A stretch of DNA of 64,000 nt from assembly GCA_023974075.1 (NCBI GenBank), contig CM043800.1, forward strand, positions 22,634,218 through 22,698,217. The letters run 5' to 3'. Both the position numbers and the translations under genes were made by a program. Below, piece by piece: positions 1 to 18,012 of this stretch (positions are counted from its first letter, which is position 1; each line of letters opens with the position of its first letter). The stretch comes from Chaenocephalus aceratus (taxonomy: Eukaryota; Chordata; Actinopteri; Perciformes; Channichthyidae). A model generated the notes under the pieces. The model saw only the letters and a program-made list of their open reading frames with translations. It made no database searches and had not been told where the DNA came from.

Positions 1-372
1 TGGCTGCAACTGAATCGCATTTGAAAAGAAAGATATGAATCCCCTTGAAATCCCACATTCCTGCAGTAGATGTGAGTTATTTACCATGTCGTTCTGAATG
101 TTACGCAAGTAAATATGTGCGGCATAGATTAATTGTACCACATGCGGTGTGCTTAATGTTACTTTAAAGGCAGCCACAATTTGGATTTCCAAGTTCTCAT
201 CACGACATCAACATCAACATTTACTTGGTTTCTTACCTTTGCTGTGTGTATGTGTGTATGAGCACTTTTCCATCCCCCAGTAACAAGGTCAAAACACATT
301 TGGCCTGATACATTTTAATCCGGATTTCTCAAAATGGAATATAATTTCACGCTGCTGGATGCACATGGGGCT

Positions 373-374
<2 letters not shown>

Positions 375-414
<40 letters not shown>

Positions 415-444
415 GCGTGTGTGAGTGCGTGCGTGTGTTTGTGT
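375..444. repeat. (GT)n microsatellite with GTGC interruptions
   Basis: About 17 uninterrupted GT units, then a decayed part with GTGC and GTTT changes. Frames through it give His-Thr repeats that are not protein. Confidence 0.95.
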
Positions 445-802
445 CTTAAGTTGTGCTATTTCTGTGTACATGTGGGTGTGCGCATCTGAATGTGTGAATG
501 AGTGGAGGGTGGGGCAGTGTTAATAGGGAAAGCGACTTGTCAGGCACTGGAGGGCACATTTAGCAGTTACTTTGACACAGTGACTTTGCTGTCACATGGT
601 CGGACTTAAGTGCAAAACAGCCTCTCAGACTTAGACGCAACCTATTTAAGAGCTTTGCCTCGACCCGATGCTGCCTGCACTCTCTCTGCCCCTCATCTGA
701 GCTGATAGAGATACATCCACATCAGGAAGGATCAGGAAGAGGTGGACAGATGTCAGCAATGATCCGTCCACCACTGGACATCTGCCTTGATAGATAGAAT
801 TA

Positions 803-805
<3 letters not shown>

Positions 806-851
<46 letters not shown>
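806..851. repeat. (TG)n microsatellite
   Basis: Pure TG run of about 23 units followed by a GC-rich flank. Confidence 0.97.
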
Positions 852-853
<2 letters not shown>

Positions 854-867
854 CGGGCCCCGGCCAT

Positions 868-3110
868 GATGTTAAATACTGAGGAAGATAATGGTACTGC
901 AGATGACCTTTTGATACAATTGGGATCTAACTAACACAGTACATTGCATTTAGTACCCAGTAGCCACGGTCATAATCTTTTATGCTATTTTGATAATCTG
1001 CCCAAAAAAAGAAATGATGGCTATAAATCAGCATTCAAAAACGTCAGGAATACAGACATATATAAAATAACTTCAGAGTTTCTTGTTTGTAATGGCTGCA
1101 TGCGATGCACTCTGTCCATTTCCCTGCGTTGTTACAATGACACTCAACTGCACATGTTCATTCACTCTTAAGAGGCTCCGCGCTGCGTTTGCAGAGTCCC
1201 TATTTTAGTCCTGATTTCATTCCATGTCCCCGTTCCCATCTAATGCAAAGAGTGCAACATCCAGTCCTGTGGGGTCTATAAATATAAGTGCTCTCAACTT
1301 GACTGGACAATTTGCTCTTTGCAGAAATAATTCAAAATGTAAAAAAATAGAGCCCGATATCGCGTTTTTGCCCCTGTGGTAGAGCCAGAATCCTGCGCCA
1401 AGCTCGTGTGAGTTTTCCACAATAAGTGGCTGAGAGGAGAAAATGAGGAGGAAAGAACAGACCCCCAGAAAAACCCCAGTACAAAACAAGGCAATTGGCA
1501 GAAAAGTGTCAAGCTTGGAATAAACAACCCCTTTCCCCAAATGCCATCCATTGTGCCTTGTCTAGATAAGGCTTTTAAATCGGGCTGGAAAATGCAAGCT
1601 CCATTTCTCTCTGTATGGAATTATTATCCCTTTGTTTTGAGTCAGGCTCTTTTGTCTTTCCCTTCCTGTGTGTGTGCAAACAGATAGTTGTGCTGAGGTA
1701 GCTGAACCAAAGAGTATGTCCCAAAGGGGACCCTGCACCCATCTCATGTTTGATCTGGCTACTAAGCTCATTACCACGACTCCTACAGAACTTCTGAGAG
1801 CTTGAAGAGGGCTAACAACAGATACCACCCACCAACTCGTTGCAGCGTGGCACCCAACACATGCACTGCTTGTGTGATGAACCTCCTTTTTGTTTTTTGT
1901 ACTTGGACCATTGCAAACAGCCTCAGCTTGTGGCTCTGCAGATGGTCTCTTCTCTCATACCTTCATGTGTCCCGGCCTCCATTCAATCCTTTCTCTCCCA
2001 CATGCATTCCAGCTGCACTCCCACCCACCGACTCTCACTATCTTTTTCCCATTCTGTGTTTTTTGTGCCCAAATTGCAGTCTAACAGCTTTTTAAGAGCT
2101 GTTTTGCCCGAGTTTAATCCTCCTAGCCTTTCCTTTCAGCCGTTATTCCATTGTGAACATATTGGCTCAGACCTGGACCCTTTTTTTAGAGAGTGGACCC
2201 GCTCATCCACCCAAACCCCTCCCCCTCAGCTGATGCCCCCCCACCCTGGGCATTCTCTACCATTCCTCTACAATCCAAAACCCATCCTCTCATTCCTCTG
2301 TTGATCACTCAAATGTCTACAGTCAGTGATCCGTGATCCCTGAAATCAATGCCTAGCAGGCCCCCTTTGAGAGTTATGTAAGGTGTTACTAATTGTTGAT
2401 TTGCTTTCTACATGGCTCTTTCTGCCATCGCTCCACTTTTTTCCGTGTCAGCTGTCATCTCCTGCCAGTCTCTCCCCTTGCACTTTCCATCCCCATCTCT
2501 TCCTCTCCTCCACCTTGTATCCCCTGCCCCCTTTCTCCTGCTCCCTGCATCCCTGGTGTGAAAATCACAGGGGTTTGTGTCAGCTTGTCAACAGTACACT
2601 CAAGCAAGCAGGGCAAGGGGAACAACAGAAAAAAAAGAAGGCATGTTAGAAAGACCGGAAAAACTGAGGTAAGGTAAAAATGGAAAAAGTGGGCTCTTGT
2701 CAGCTTCCAATTGCAAAGGAGCGGACCATGAGGGGATTGATGGAACGCTGTAATCAGTCTGTCTCCGAGGCTGTCACCACAAGCTTTTTCTCCGCTGGAA
2801 TAGGGCACTGCACACATCAGGGCAGCAGTCAGGCTGATCGCATGGGCGAGCAGCAGCAGAGTTTCTCCCCGGGTACCTGCTACAGCAGATGCAGTGGATA
2901 GAGTAATAGAGTGGTATGCATACAAGGAGGAGAAAAAAGGGAGGGAAAAAGGAGGAGGCTCTGGGGGGGGGGGGAGACCAAGAGTGCTGATGTGACATAG
3001 TCAGTGTGTGTGGATGTGAATGGTTCACGCAGTCACTGTGCTGCAGTGCCCGACAATATGCCATAAATACCCTCATTCTAATGCTGTGTCCCCATACTTG
3101 CCACACACAG
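868..3110. other. Non-coding intronic stretch
   Basis: No gene seen. It contains unique-looking sequence (0.9-2.3 kb), a pyrimidine-rich stretch at about 2,400-2,560 and a purine-rich one at about 2,600-2,960 with a short G run near 2,964-2,974. Open frames here (up to 156 codons, minus strand) lack recognisable domains and follow base-composition bias. Confidence 0.6.
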
Positions 3111-3113
3111 ACA

Positions 3114-3224
<111 letters not shown>

Positions 3225-3299
3225 CCTTACCGTCACACTTCCATATCTTTAGGGTTTGTAGTGGGCACAAGCATCTCTCTGAGTACCCCCCCCCCCCCA

Positions 3300-4650
3300 C
3301 CACACCTCCCACTCTGAAGCCAACAGCCAAAGAGCTGAGAGCTGACTCCATGTAGACAGATAGCAAGTGACTGGCTGGCTGGCAGGGGGACAGGAAATAA
3401 AAAGCCATATAAAAAAGGAGAGAAAAGGGGAGGGAGCCAGTTGTAGCGGTATGAAATTGTCTGTACACATCAGCCAGCAGTGTTGAAAAGATGTTGATTG
3501 AGCTAGTCTTGTCATTTCGTGTCATTCCTGCTTACCCCCCGGTGTTTTCACTGCAAGACAGCTGCTGGCTGGATCTGTGTCACAGTTCCAGCCCTTTTCT
3601 GTCCTCTCTGCTACTCGCTGTATTTCTCGCTTTTTTCTCTCTGTATCCCAATTTCCCTCTCTGCCACCCCCCCTTCCTTTCCCAGTGTTTGGATGGAATA
3701 GCTTTTAGTATAATTTACTGTGATTTTAAATCATTAACTTCGTGTGCTGTTTTTGTGTACTCAGAATTGACACGGTGGATAAAACAGCTATGGTGCGGAA
3801 CATGTGACAGGAGGGCTTCTCAAAGATAAAAAAGAGCAAATATTTTCATAACCAACTGCAGATATGACAATTGAACAAATACAGATATGAATAAATAATA
3901 GATTATTAATCCTTAAAACAATGAAGAGATCATGTTAAAATTGCCTCCTTCTCTTGCTTGTTCTAAAAGGCGGTGGAAATGAAAACAAAGGAAATCTCTA
4001 CATAGATTCTGTACTGGGACTCTGGGTCTAATGCCCTGGGGTGTCAATTAATTTAGTCTGGGGATTTGCGGCCTACTCTTCCTAATTGAGCCCAGTGGAG
4101 ACCCCCATGGCTCTTCAAGATAGGAAGTAGTGCGTTTCATAATTAATACTTTTTTCTCCTTTATTATTATTATTTTTTAATGAGGGTGGTAATGTTGTAA
4201 ATGTATGCATCTCATTAGAGTAAAAGGGCCATCTACACTATTGTTCACTTGTGCAGTGTTAGCTGCTGGAGAGATGAATGAGAGAGACAACCTCATTCAG
4301 CAGCAGCGCGGCACACTGAAGTCATAGCTGTGCTTTTGTGTGTGTTGGAATATAAAACACAGCTAGCTCAATGAGAGTTGCTTAATATGTGTGCTTTTTA
4401 AAGCTTATGAGGTTAATGCCCGACTTGCCTCCATGTCACTAGTGCTCTCTTTAATTTGATGCATAATTCTTTTTTGTCAGCAGCTGACAACAGCTTCTTC
4501 AGAAAAGGCAGCTGAACTGTGTTGTGAACTCTGCATCCAACAGGAACACAAAGGCACAAAAACCCTTCTAATTAAACCTCTTTAAAGTTTGTCTCTTCTC
4601 CTTTTCGCTCCACATTACAGAAGATATTCCGGAACTCTCCTATCTTCCAA
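3300..4650. other. Non-coding intronic stretch
   Basis: No gene seen. The sequence is mixed and becomes AT-rich from 3.8 kb, with TAAT-type motifs around 4,140-4,190. Nothing repetitive was recognised. Confidence 0.5.
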
Positions 4651-4679
4651 TCTCTCTGTCCAGAGAACATAACTCGTGG

Positions 4680-4815
4680 CGATTAAACAAATTACCTCCC
4701 CTCCCAGGAGAGCCATAGATCCAGTGAAAACAATAAGTGTGTGATTCACAATGCAGCCGCCTCTGTTGTACACACGGCCTTCAAATTGCCATTTATTAAT
4801 CAATGTCTATAAGTC
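4680..4815. promoter_or_regulatory. Possible conserved non-coding element
   Basis: A complex, non-repetitive stretch in the intron with ATTAAACAAATTA near its start and CCATTTATTAATCAATG at its end. It looks like developmental enhancer sequence (Fox- and homeodomain-type cores). There is no conservation evidence in hand. Confidence 0.22.
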
Positions 4816-5149
4816 TGTGACCAGAATTTATCTTCTCTTTTTTCACGAGGTGGAGAAAAGGCAAGCTTTAATTTAACATCGCATTTTTATTCTGTTCATC
4901 AGATTGCCTTGTAACTTGAATCATTCCTTTAAAATTGCTGATGACTAAGAGCTGCAGAGCATAAGAAAGGGAGGAGAGAACGTTACCTGCCGACTTCAAT
5001 GCATCCTGCTTTGTGTTGAGAAAAGAAGGGAAGGGGGAAAATAATTTCCTGAAACTCCATTTCTTAAGCGTTGATTAGTAAAGGAGCATAATTAGACTGA
5101 AATGTGAAGTCAGGGTTTTTCAGATTGTGCCGCTTCTTCTAGAAAAATC

Positions 5150-5215
5150 AGGCCATGATTAATGAATAAATGATTAATGAGTTAACTAATTAATCAATTA
5201 ATTATTAAGCAAGCA
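5150..5215. promoter_or_regulatory. Dense cluster of homeodomain-type TAAT cores
   Basis: Within about 60 bp there are repeated ATTAATGA, TTAACTAATTAA and TCAATTAATTATTAA blocks. This may be a homeodomain-binding cluster or simply an AT-rich low-complexity patch. Confidence 0.25.
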
Positions 5216-11079
<5,864 letters not shown>

Positions 11080-11113
<34 letters not shown>

Positions 11114-11136
11114 GTCCTTCTTTTTCTTTCTTTCGC
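11080..11136. repeat. (TTTC)n tetranucleotide microsatellite
   Basis: About 8 near-perfect CTTT units followed by imperfect ones with a CTGTCC break, in a pyrimidine-rich tract. Confidence 0.92.
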
Positions 11137-14100
11137 TCTGCTCTACTCTCTCTTTCCTTTCCCCTGCTGTTGTCTCCACTGGCACATCTCCTCTCTTCTA
11201 TCCCCCAGAGCATACACCACGACTGCAAAGCAAACGCCTGGGACTTTCTAAAGCAAACAGCCAGCATCCTGTGCCGTAGCCCCATCTGTGGATAGTCTGA
11301 GCAGGGAACAATCAGTCCCTCTCCGCCGCTGCCTGGTTCTCTTTCCAGCCCCCTGGGATCCACGCAGCACTAGGATGCCTCCGTCAGACGGGTGCAATGT
11401 GCTGGAACAATGGTTGGGCTGCTTCTTCCAGGAGGGGTGTTGGGTTCACCTCAGCCAGCTTTGGAAGCACTTAGCCATGTGTTGTTGCCCTCTTTGCTGC
11501 AGCTTCACAGGAATGTGGCAGAAGCAGAAAAGCCTCCCCCTATACACTTTCCTTACCTCACCATCATTATAAGCCCCCCAGCCACAACACATTGCCGCAT
11601 ACAATCGCATTTTGCGTGTCCAAGTGTACACCTGAGATCTAACGTTTGGCCCGAGGTGTTGGAATATCAACTTTATATTAATGCCCCTCAGAGTTGCAGT
11701 CAGTAACACCCTTGTTGTTTTTCACCTCAGCCTTTCAGGAAGAAAACCAGCAGGTTTGGTTTACACCAATACAAGCATATCCATGACCTGGCTCCTGGCA
11801 GTAAATCCCTTTGACCCCTCTCCCTACCTTTTCTTTCCTTTATCTTTCTTTCCCTTCCCCCTTATTCTCATGCTGAGTCCATCGCCGTTTCTGCATCGGC
11901 TTTCATTGGACAAACATTCGGCAGGAAAGAGACACACCTTACCCGACCGGTCCACCCACCTCAACCACCCACCCACTCACTTCCCTGTTCCTCACGTTTC
12001 TACACAGCTCAATAACATTAACATGTTTTGCCATTGAGGAAGCTGCATTTAAAAGCTTGATCGATAAGCTTTGATTGACATCTCTCAGTTGCTAACAAAA
12101 TGGCTGCCTTTTCAAACAGACCTCCCAGGGCGAGGTTCTCAGCCTCCGTCCGAATTGGAAAATAAAATATGTTTCTCTAACCCATCACCAAGCCTCCTAC
12201 AGCAACAGTATTTCATTGTGTAGAAGAAGAAGAAGACACTGAGAAACAGACAACCCACTATTTTGGTTAATGGTTGAGTCACTAACACAATATTAGCCGT
12301 GGCGTTCCAGGCGGTTTGAACTGTCAGGAAGGAGAGATGAAAAGAAAATAAGGAGGGGGGAAGGAGTGGACTTCAAGTAACGAGTAGTTGTAGTCCCAAG
12401 TGTACGGATGCTGCTTCCGTCACTAATGAAGTGAGCAGCAGGCATCTCCTGTTTCCTTGAATGTGTTTTTACCCCTAGTTGGTTAAGGAAATGACATATC
12501 CTGATTGCTGGAGCATCATTAATTAGACAGTTGGACTTTGACTAATCGCTCCAGAAAGGGCACACAGCCCTGAAGATGCCAAACACTCATCTCAGCTTAT
12601 CATTCTCTGCCCCAGTGTATGCCCTTGACCTCTGAGTGTGTGTGTGTGTGTGTGTGTGTGTGTTGTTACCGTGAGCTCCTTGCGTCTCATTTCTGGATGA
12701 TGCACACTGCCACGAGCCCTGGTACACCAAGTTTCATATTTCAGAGCTTGTATTTACTACTGAGTGCCACTGACTATCACATTTCATATAGGGACAGTCT
12801 AAAGAGGAGTTAAATAAATCAGCATCCAGTATAAAATAAATGTTCAGTTGATGAACTTTTCTTTTTCCTGAGCCCCTTCTCAGCTGCCAGAATCCTTCTC
12901 CAACAGAGCTACCTTTAATACAGGGTTAAGGAACACGGCTGGTGAAGATAACACAGGAACAGATATTGCTGCAACGCAGAAGATACATTTCAATTTGCTG
13001 TTGGTTTCTGTGTCTCGGCAGGAGATATGAAATTCTTGTCTTGCAGGGCAGGAATTGATTGGAAAATAAAAATGAACGTGTGTAGTATGTCTGCAATGTT
13101 TCTATTGTATGTTGCTTTCTGGGCTTAGGGTCTTTGAAATGGTGATACATCTCTCTAAAAGGAAGTGACACTTGCATTTTAGGGGGCGATGAATGCAATC
13201 CAAGTCTTTCTTAAAATAGCTGCTACAGTATAAACGTGACTCTTTCCCTTGGGGGGCTGTTTTAATGACATGCACAGAATCCCTGATTTTCACTCTCTCT
13301 CTATTTATTCCATTAGTGTGTTTGAACAGAAAAATAAACACGTTTGTGCTCTAACTGGGGAAGAGGACTCCAGGCGATGGCAGGAAGCTGACACGGCCCC
13401 TCCATTGTCCCATTCCTTGTCATTTCCTCCCCGGATCCTCCGATTGTCCCAGAGGAAGACAAGGTGAGGATGTGCAGACACAGACACAAGGAGAAAGCAA
13501 AGACAAAAAAAGAATGGGCGGTCAGAGGTAAAAATAATCCTGGAAAAAACCAAGTGCCATAAACTATTTGCTATGCCTGGCTACTTAGGCTTCCTGTGTT
13601 GAGCCATACCAGCATACACATCCAGTTAAGTTGCTAACAGCTGATAACAAAGCCTCAGGACACACTACCAAGTTCTTTATCTGTGTTTAACCGCATGGCA
13701 AAGCTGATTAGAGACAGGCAACATTATGAAGCCCTATTGTTTCCTTTCTCCTTCCAGTTTCTCCTTCCGTACACGTAACAAGTGTGTGTGCGAGATGGGG
13801 AAATGGGAGGATATCTGTTTATGAAGAAGGGCAGAAAGACAATGGCATGCGTGCAAGACACGTCTCCAGGATGAGAAGAAACAGCAGGCCATTGTTTAGG
13901 ATCTTGATCATTCATTACTGTCTGTCTGTGCGTGCCTTTGAGTGTGTATATGTGTGTTTGTGTGTGTGTGTCATGTACTTCCAAAAGAAAAGGATGAGGC
14001 TTTGTAGGAAACATTCACTTTTTAGTTTGGTTAAAATGCTAAACTAAAAACCATATATTGACTATAAGTTAAGTTACTGTTACAACAAATGTATGGATCC

Positions 14101-16699
14101 CTACTTTTTTTTTTGTGGCCACTAGAGAATGTAGAAAATTCAGATGCTATGTTTAATACAACACCCCAGCAGTAAACCATTACACAGAGCTCAGATAGAC
14201 AGGAAATCAAAGTAGGCCAAAATGCATCTATATCTTTGCCATGAGTGTGCCTCCTAAATAATGCAAGACACTTCTGTTCAAGACTCAGCTGTGTTTGGAT
14301 TCTGCTGCGTCTGCACTATTGTGCACCGCGTATCTAAAACTCCTCATCGGATGGCTGGGGTTCTCGGCTGCAAACTTTTCACACTTTACCTACTTTATCC
14401 TCAATCTCTTTGTATCGCAGAGGATTGAAATTGACAGAGGGATAGAAATGGTGGAGTGATTTGAGTATGTTTGTGTGACAGAGAGAGACAGACAAGAGTA
14501 ACAAGATGGAGAAAGGGTTAACGGTGCTCAGCAGTCTTCCTCAGTGTTTCCCCACTGCTTGTCAGCTTAATCATTGAGACACTGGTGGCACATCCGAGTC
14601 TTACCCCTGCAACACGACTCCCCTTCCTCTCCCTGTTTATCTTAAACTCTGTTTTGCTATGCATCCTGACTTCCTGCACAATAATTCAAAGACCGGCAGT
14701 TCATGAAATATGCACATTTCCCTAAAACCAACCTCTTGGGCCATGCTGCCATGCATTGTGTCCACAAACATATTTGCGCTGCGTGAGGAAAAGACAAATC
14801 TCTGGTAATGGGAAAGCGAAGGATGATGTGGTGGAGAGGAGTGGGCTTGGTCAGGGCTTATCACTTTCCCGGCTGGATATCACTTCTCTGTTTGTGCCTG
14901 TGTGTGCTTGCATTAAATATGTGTGTGTGAAGAGGCTTTCAACCTTGGGTGAAAGTCTGCCAGCCGCCTCCAGCCCATTAAGCAGATACGCTCTCATGTC
15001 CCCCTGTCCCACAGTCACACATTCTTCAGCCAGGCAAAAGAGTTGTGAGAAGAGGCAAGGTGGAACATTTCCACAGCGTTACACTATAGTGAGACATGAG
15101 TGGCGACACGACTTAAGAGGAAGGGAGAGAAACTTGTAATCTCGGCTCACAGCCTTTGAACTTGGCCCGATGAGACTCAAGCGACCCATGCAAAAGGTTC
15201 CAAAGCAGAGCTCACTGAAGATTACTCAGAATACTGATGCAGTGTGGAATCCAATTCCTCTGAGAGCCCAGGGGACTTTCCGAGGAAGTAAATGATCAGT
15301 GCTGTACAAGACTACATAGAAATGTATGTTATATGCCATACACACATTTCAAATGGAAGTCTTGCTGTGGCCACATATTGACTATAAGAGAGGCTCAATA
15401 AATTAGGTCTATGGTCTCTTAGGTTTTAATTAGGGCAGCTGTTACCATTTTCGTTATTTGTGTGTGAGAGTGAGGAGTTGTGTGTGTGTGTTAGGGTCGG
15501 GGGAAATATGCCGCTGTCTGGCTACCACCCCCTTCTCATCCAGCTGTTGAGTCTGTCAGGGAGCGGAGGTCTACTGGTGTCATGTCCCTTCCCCGAGCTT
15601 TGAATAATGACAAAACCATGCGGAACCAGGGCTGATAGTAAAGATGTACTCACAACAAATGGCCATTAAACACGCTTTGCCATTTGTGATCTTGAAAGCT
15701 GGTTGAAATACGGCACGAGATTGAGCCTGAAAGCTAATGCTGCTTCTGGCCAAGGCAGAGAAGATAAGGGAAAAATAAAAGTCTGAAGGGATTTTGATTT
15801 CATTATTCCACCCTTTGTCCCTCCCAGAGATGATCTGTGTCAGTGTGATGCTGTTGTGTACTCCCTCATGTTTAAAGCTAATTAAAGTGTTAATACCACA
15901 CACTAGTTAATCAACAACTCTGAAAGATGCTGATAAGTCAACAGTTGCTCAGTGTTAATTGCTTCAAGACATTCACAGCACTAAATTATCAGAGTTCATT
16001 TTACCAGCTGCTCATAGAGCCTGCTTGTTCGTACGATTATATTTATACTGAAAAGGCATTCATGATAAGTTATTATATTATATTGAAATACACATGGTGA
16101 TGCATAGATAATACACATACACTTAGGAAAACTATCGTCATAAGCCACAATGCAATACATGCATTTTTTTTCAAAAAGCTGTTCATTTGACATTTTCCTT
16201 AAAACAGTCTTTTAGTCAGATTTACATACATACTGGGTAGTTTGAGTTTAAGCTTTGAAACATGAGTTTCTGTTCAAATGATTCATAAACAAACTACTGT
16301 AGGCAAATCGATTCTGTAAACACAAATCAGCAGGGGGTGGTGTTTGGGGGAGGCAGACAGGTGCGTTGTGCCTCTGCCTGTCTCCCAAAGAACAAATGTT
16401 CCTCCTCTCGGTGACTCTCTCACTCCCTCTCTGCCTTGCTCCAGCACAAACGCATATACCCGCGAGACTGTGCTCCCCTCATGATGCACCCTTTTATCTC
16501 TTAGTTTACGCACCGTTCATAATAACCATGCACGATTGTGTTGGATTGCGCCTCAAAGAGAAAACAACTTCAAAACCCAACCATAACGACCCAGTAGCAA
16601 ACTTAATTTCCACATCGTTAAATCGGGCCAAACCTCTTCGGTGCTTTTTATTTAATGGACATCATTATCTCAATCTGCGGACCACTGCCTAACTAACAG
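11137..16699. other. Non-coding intronic stretch
   Basis: No gene seen. It contains a short (TG)n at 12,635-12,663, a short GT-rich patch at 13,940-13,970 and a possible conserved block at about 12,490-12,570 (TCATTAATTAGACAG followed by ACTAATCGC). The frame at 13,305-13,553 (minus) begins with a hydrophobic stretch but has no promoter or splice support. Confidence 0.5.
12635..12663. repeat. Short (GT)n microsatellite
   Basis: About 14 GT units. Confidence 0.93.
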
Positions 16700-17242
16700 A
16701 GAGGGAAATGGTATGCGGAGCTCTGCACGGCGCCGCCTCCAATCTCAGCGCTTTAGTTGTATTTCCCCCACCTGCTTACTCATCAAAGCATTTAACCCTC
16801 ATTTTAAAACAAGCTTTGTGAGGCATACGCTCGCACGCGTTGCAGTCCGGAATAAGGAATCCCTCAGGTAAAACAATAATGTGGGTTCAACTTTCCGTAC
16901 GTGCGCCCTGCATCCGCAACCTCATGCCCATCCACTGAAACACAGATAGTCTCTCTCACTGATCAGGCATTTGAACCAGAACAGAAACCCAGAATTACGC
17001 AGTGACATGATTCACTGGTGCCCCGGAGTGGCTTGCAGACAGTCGAACCTCCTGTTGTAATCACTCTTTCAAAACTAATTAAACATTTATCGGCTATTAA
17101 CAGCAGTGGATTGTAACACTGCAGCACATCATGCTATAACCGCGCGCTGGATGGCTTGACGCATCGCGCCAGTATGGAGCGATATTTTCTCCATCAATAA
17201 AGATATGCATGCTTAATTATAACAAACAAACACATGTCTTAC

Positions 17243-17282
17243 CTGTGGCCATAAGGCAAAATATGAGGTATAACGCCGTCAT
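17243..17282 (-). CDS. First coding exon (signal peptide start) of an unrecognised secreted or membrane protein
   Basis: Read on the minus strand, an ATG at 17,282 opens 13 codons, MTALYLIFCLMAT, plus one base (G). The segment ends exactly at a consensus donor, CAG|GTAAG, with the exon's last base at 17,243 and the intron starting at 17,242. The residues ALYLIFCLM form the hydrophobic core of a signal peptide. Base -3 before the ATG is A, a good Kozak position. The frame is closed upstream by TGA at 17,381-17,379 with no earlier in-frame ATG, so this start is well determined. The intron is phase 1, the usual phase where a signal-peptide exon precedes an extracellular domain such as an Ig domain. 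The setting is CpG-rich with CCAAT boxes above it. The remaining exons should lie at lower coordinates, outside the window or undetected in it. I do not recognise the protein; a neuronal adhesion molecule or receptor is a guess from architecture only. The exon could also be chance, but start, hydrophobic core, donor and promoter context all agree. Confidence 0.7.
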
Positions 17283-17850
17283 CGTTGTAGCTCTGGCCGC
17301 TGATTGTGTAGCGTGGAGGGATTCACTCGCTCCGTCTATGCGACTGATCTGGTTATGGTCCACCGCGGCACCGAGATCTCACCGGACGGACAAGTGCACT
17401 GGGACTCGTCTATAATATCATCCAGTTTAAGGAAATGTCTCTGAGTTGTCGGAACAGTTTGAAAACTCTCAGTTAACAAATCATCTCCATAGTTGGTAAC
17501 TTTCCCCACTGCATCAGCTTCTTCTCCGGTATCTGTTCCCTGTCAGGCCGGCACAGCTTTAACCACTCACTGCGCTCTCTTTAACAGTCCATTAGTGAAT
17601 CGGGGGTCTCATTCAGTAGCTTCCTCCACAGTCCACTTTTTAACCTGCGTGAGCATGCTGCGCTGGAAAGCGATCTCTTCTCCCTGACAGTGCGCAGTGA
17701 TGAACCCCGGTGAAGTTGCCTCTCGCCCCCTCCGCTGGAGTCTCTCTCTCACTCTGTTCCAACTGTTACACACTCACCGCTTCTCTCTCACACACTCTTC
17801 CCCTGTCGGTCTCTTCTGTTTACTTCTCACTCCCTCTCGCCAATAGGAAA
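17283..17850 (-). other. 5' untranslated leader of the minus-strand gene (upper boundary approximate)
   Basis: This is the stretch just upstream of the start codon on the minus strand. It is CpG-rich, has no splice acceptor that I can identify, and contains several short upstream ORFs that all end before the main ATG. The transcription start is not determined. I place it near 17,850 only because CCAAT and GC boxes lie at and above 17,840. A spliced leader with another upstream exon is possible. Confidence 0.45.
17410..17656 (-). promoter_or_regulatory. Cluster of short upstream ORFs in the 5' leader
   Basis: On the minus strand I read uORF 1 at 17,656-17,609 (16 codons with stop), uORF 2 at 17,612-17,592 (7 codons), uORF 3 at 17,592-17,581 (4 codons), uORF 4 at 17,514-17,473 (14 codons) and uORF 5 at 17,421-17,410 (4 codons). 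uORF 1 and 2 overlap as ATGA; uORF 2 and 3 overlap as TAATG. None overlaps the main ATG at 17,282. If transcribed, this arrangement is expected to lower or condition translation of the main frame through reinitiation. Whether all five lie within the mRNA depends on the unmapped transcription start. Confidence 0.5.
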
Positions 17851-18012
17851 TGCGCACTGACAGTCATCTGGTAGGGAGGGGTACACCAATTCTGCCCGAG
17901 CTGAGTCTGAGGAGCCCCTCAGAATGATGCTTGCCAGTGGGGCCAAGCGGCCCCCGCCTCCAGGGCCCCCCGATTGGCTGACTGGGCATCATGGGAGGGT
18001 ATTTAAAACACT
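17835..18012 (-). promoter_or_regulatory. Probable core and proximal promoter of the minus-strand gene
   Basis: A CCAAT box in the minus-strand reading (GCCAATCGG) lies at about 17,973-17,977, next to a GC-rich Sp/KLF-like motif (GAGGCGGGG) at about 17,952-17,960. A second CCAAT, on the plus strand, is at 17,840-17,844. A TATA-like TTTAAATA is seen on the minus strand near 18,000-18,008. The spacing does not resolve one start site, which fits a dispersed CpG-type promoter. Confidence 0.45.

Larger units (their letters stand above)
16700..17960. promoter_or_regulatory. CpG-rich region around the promoter and first exon
   Basis: CpG dinucleotides are visibly much denser here than in flanking DNA, for example around 16,720-16,740, 16,825-16,860, 17,140-17,175, 17,270-17,400 and 17,640-17,770. 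This is what a constitutively unmethylated vertebrate promoter looks like. I judged it by eye and did not compute an observed/expected ratio; edges are approximate. Confidence 0.5.

Noticed and set aside
13305..13553. Minus-strand frame with a hydrophobic, signal-peptide-like N-terminal region
   Set aside because: No CpG promoter, no Kozak or splice support; the hydrophobic run comes from A/T-rich and purine-rich composition.
14756..15139. 127-codon plus-strand frame
   Set aside because: No domain, no conserved motif, and no promoter or splice context; treated as chance.
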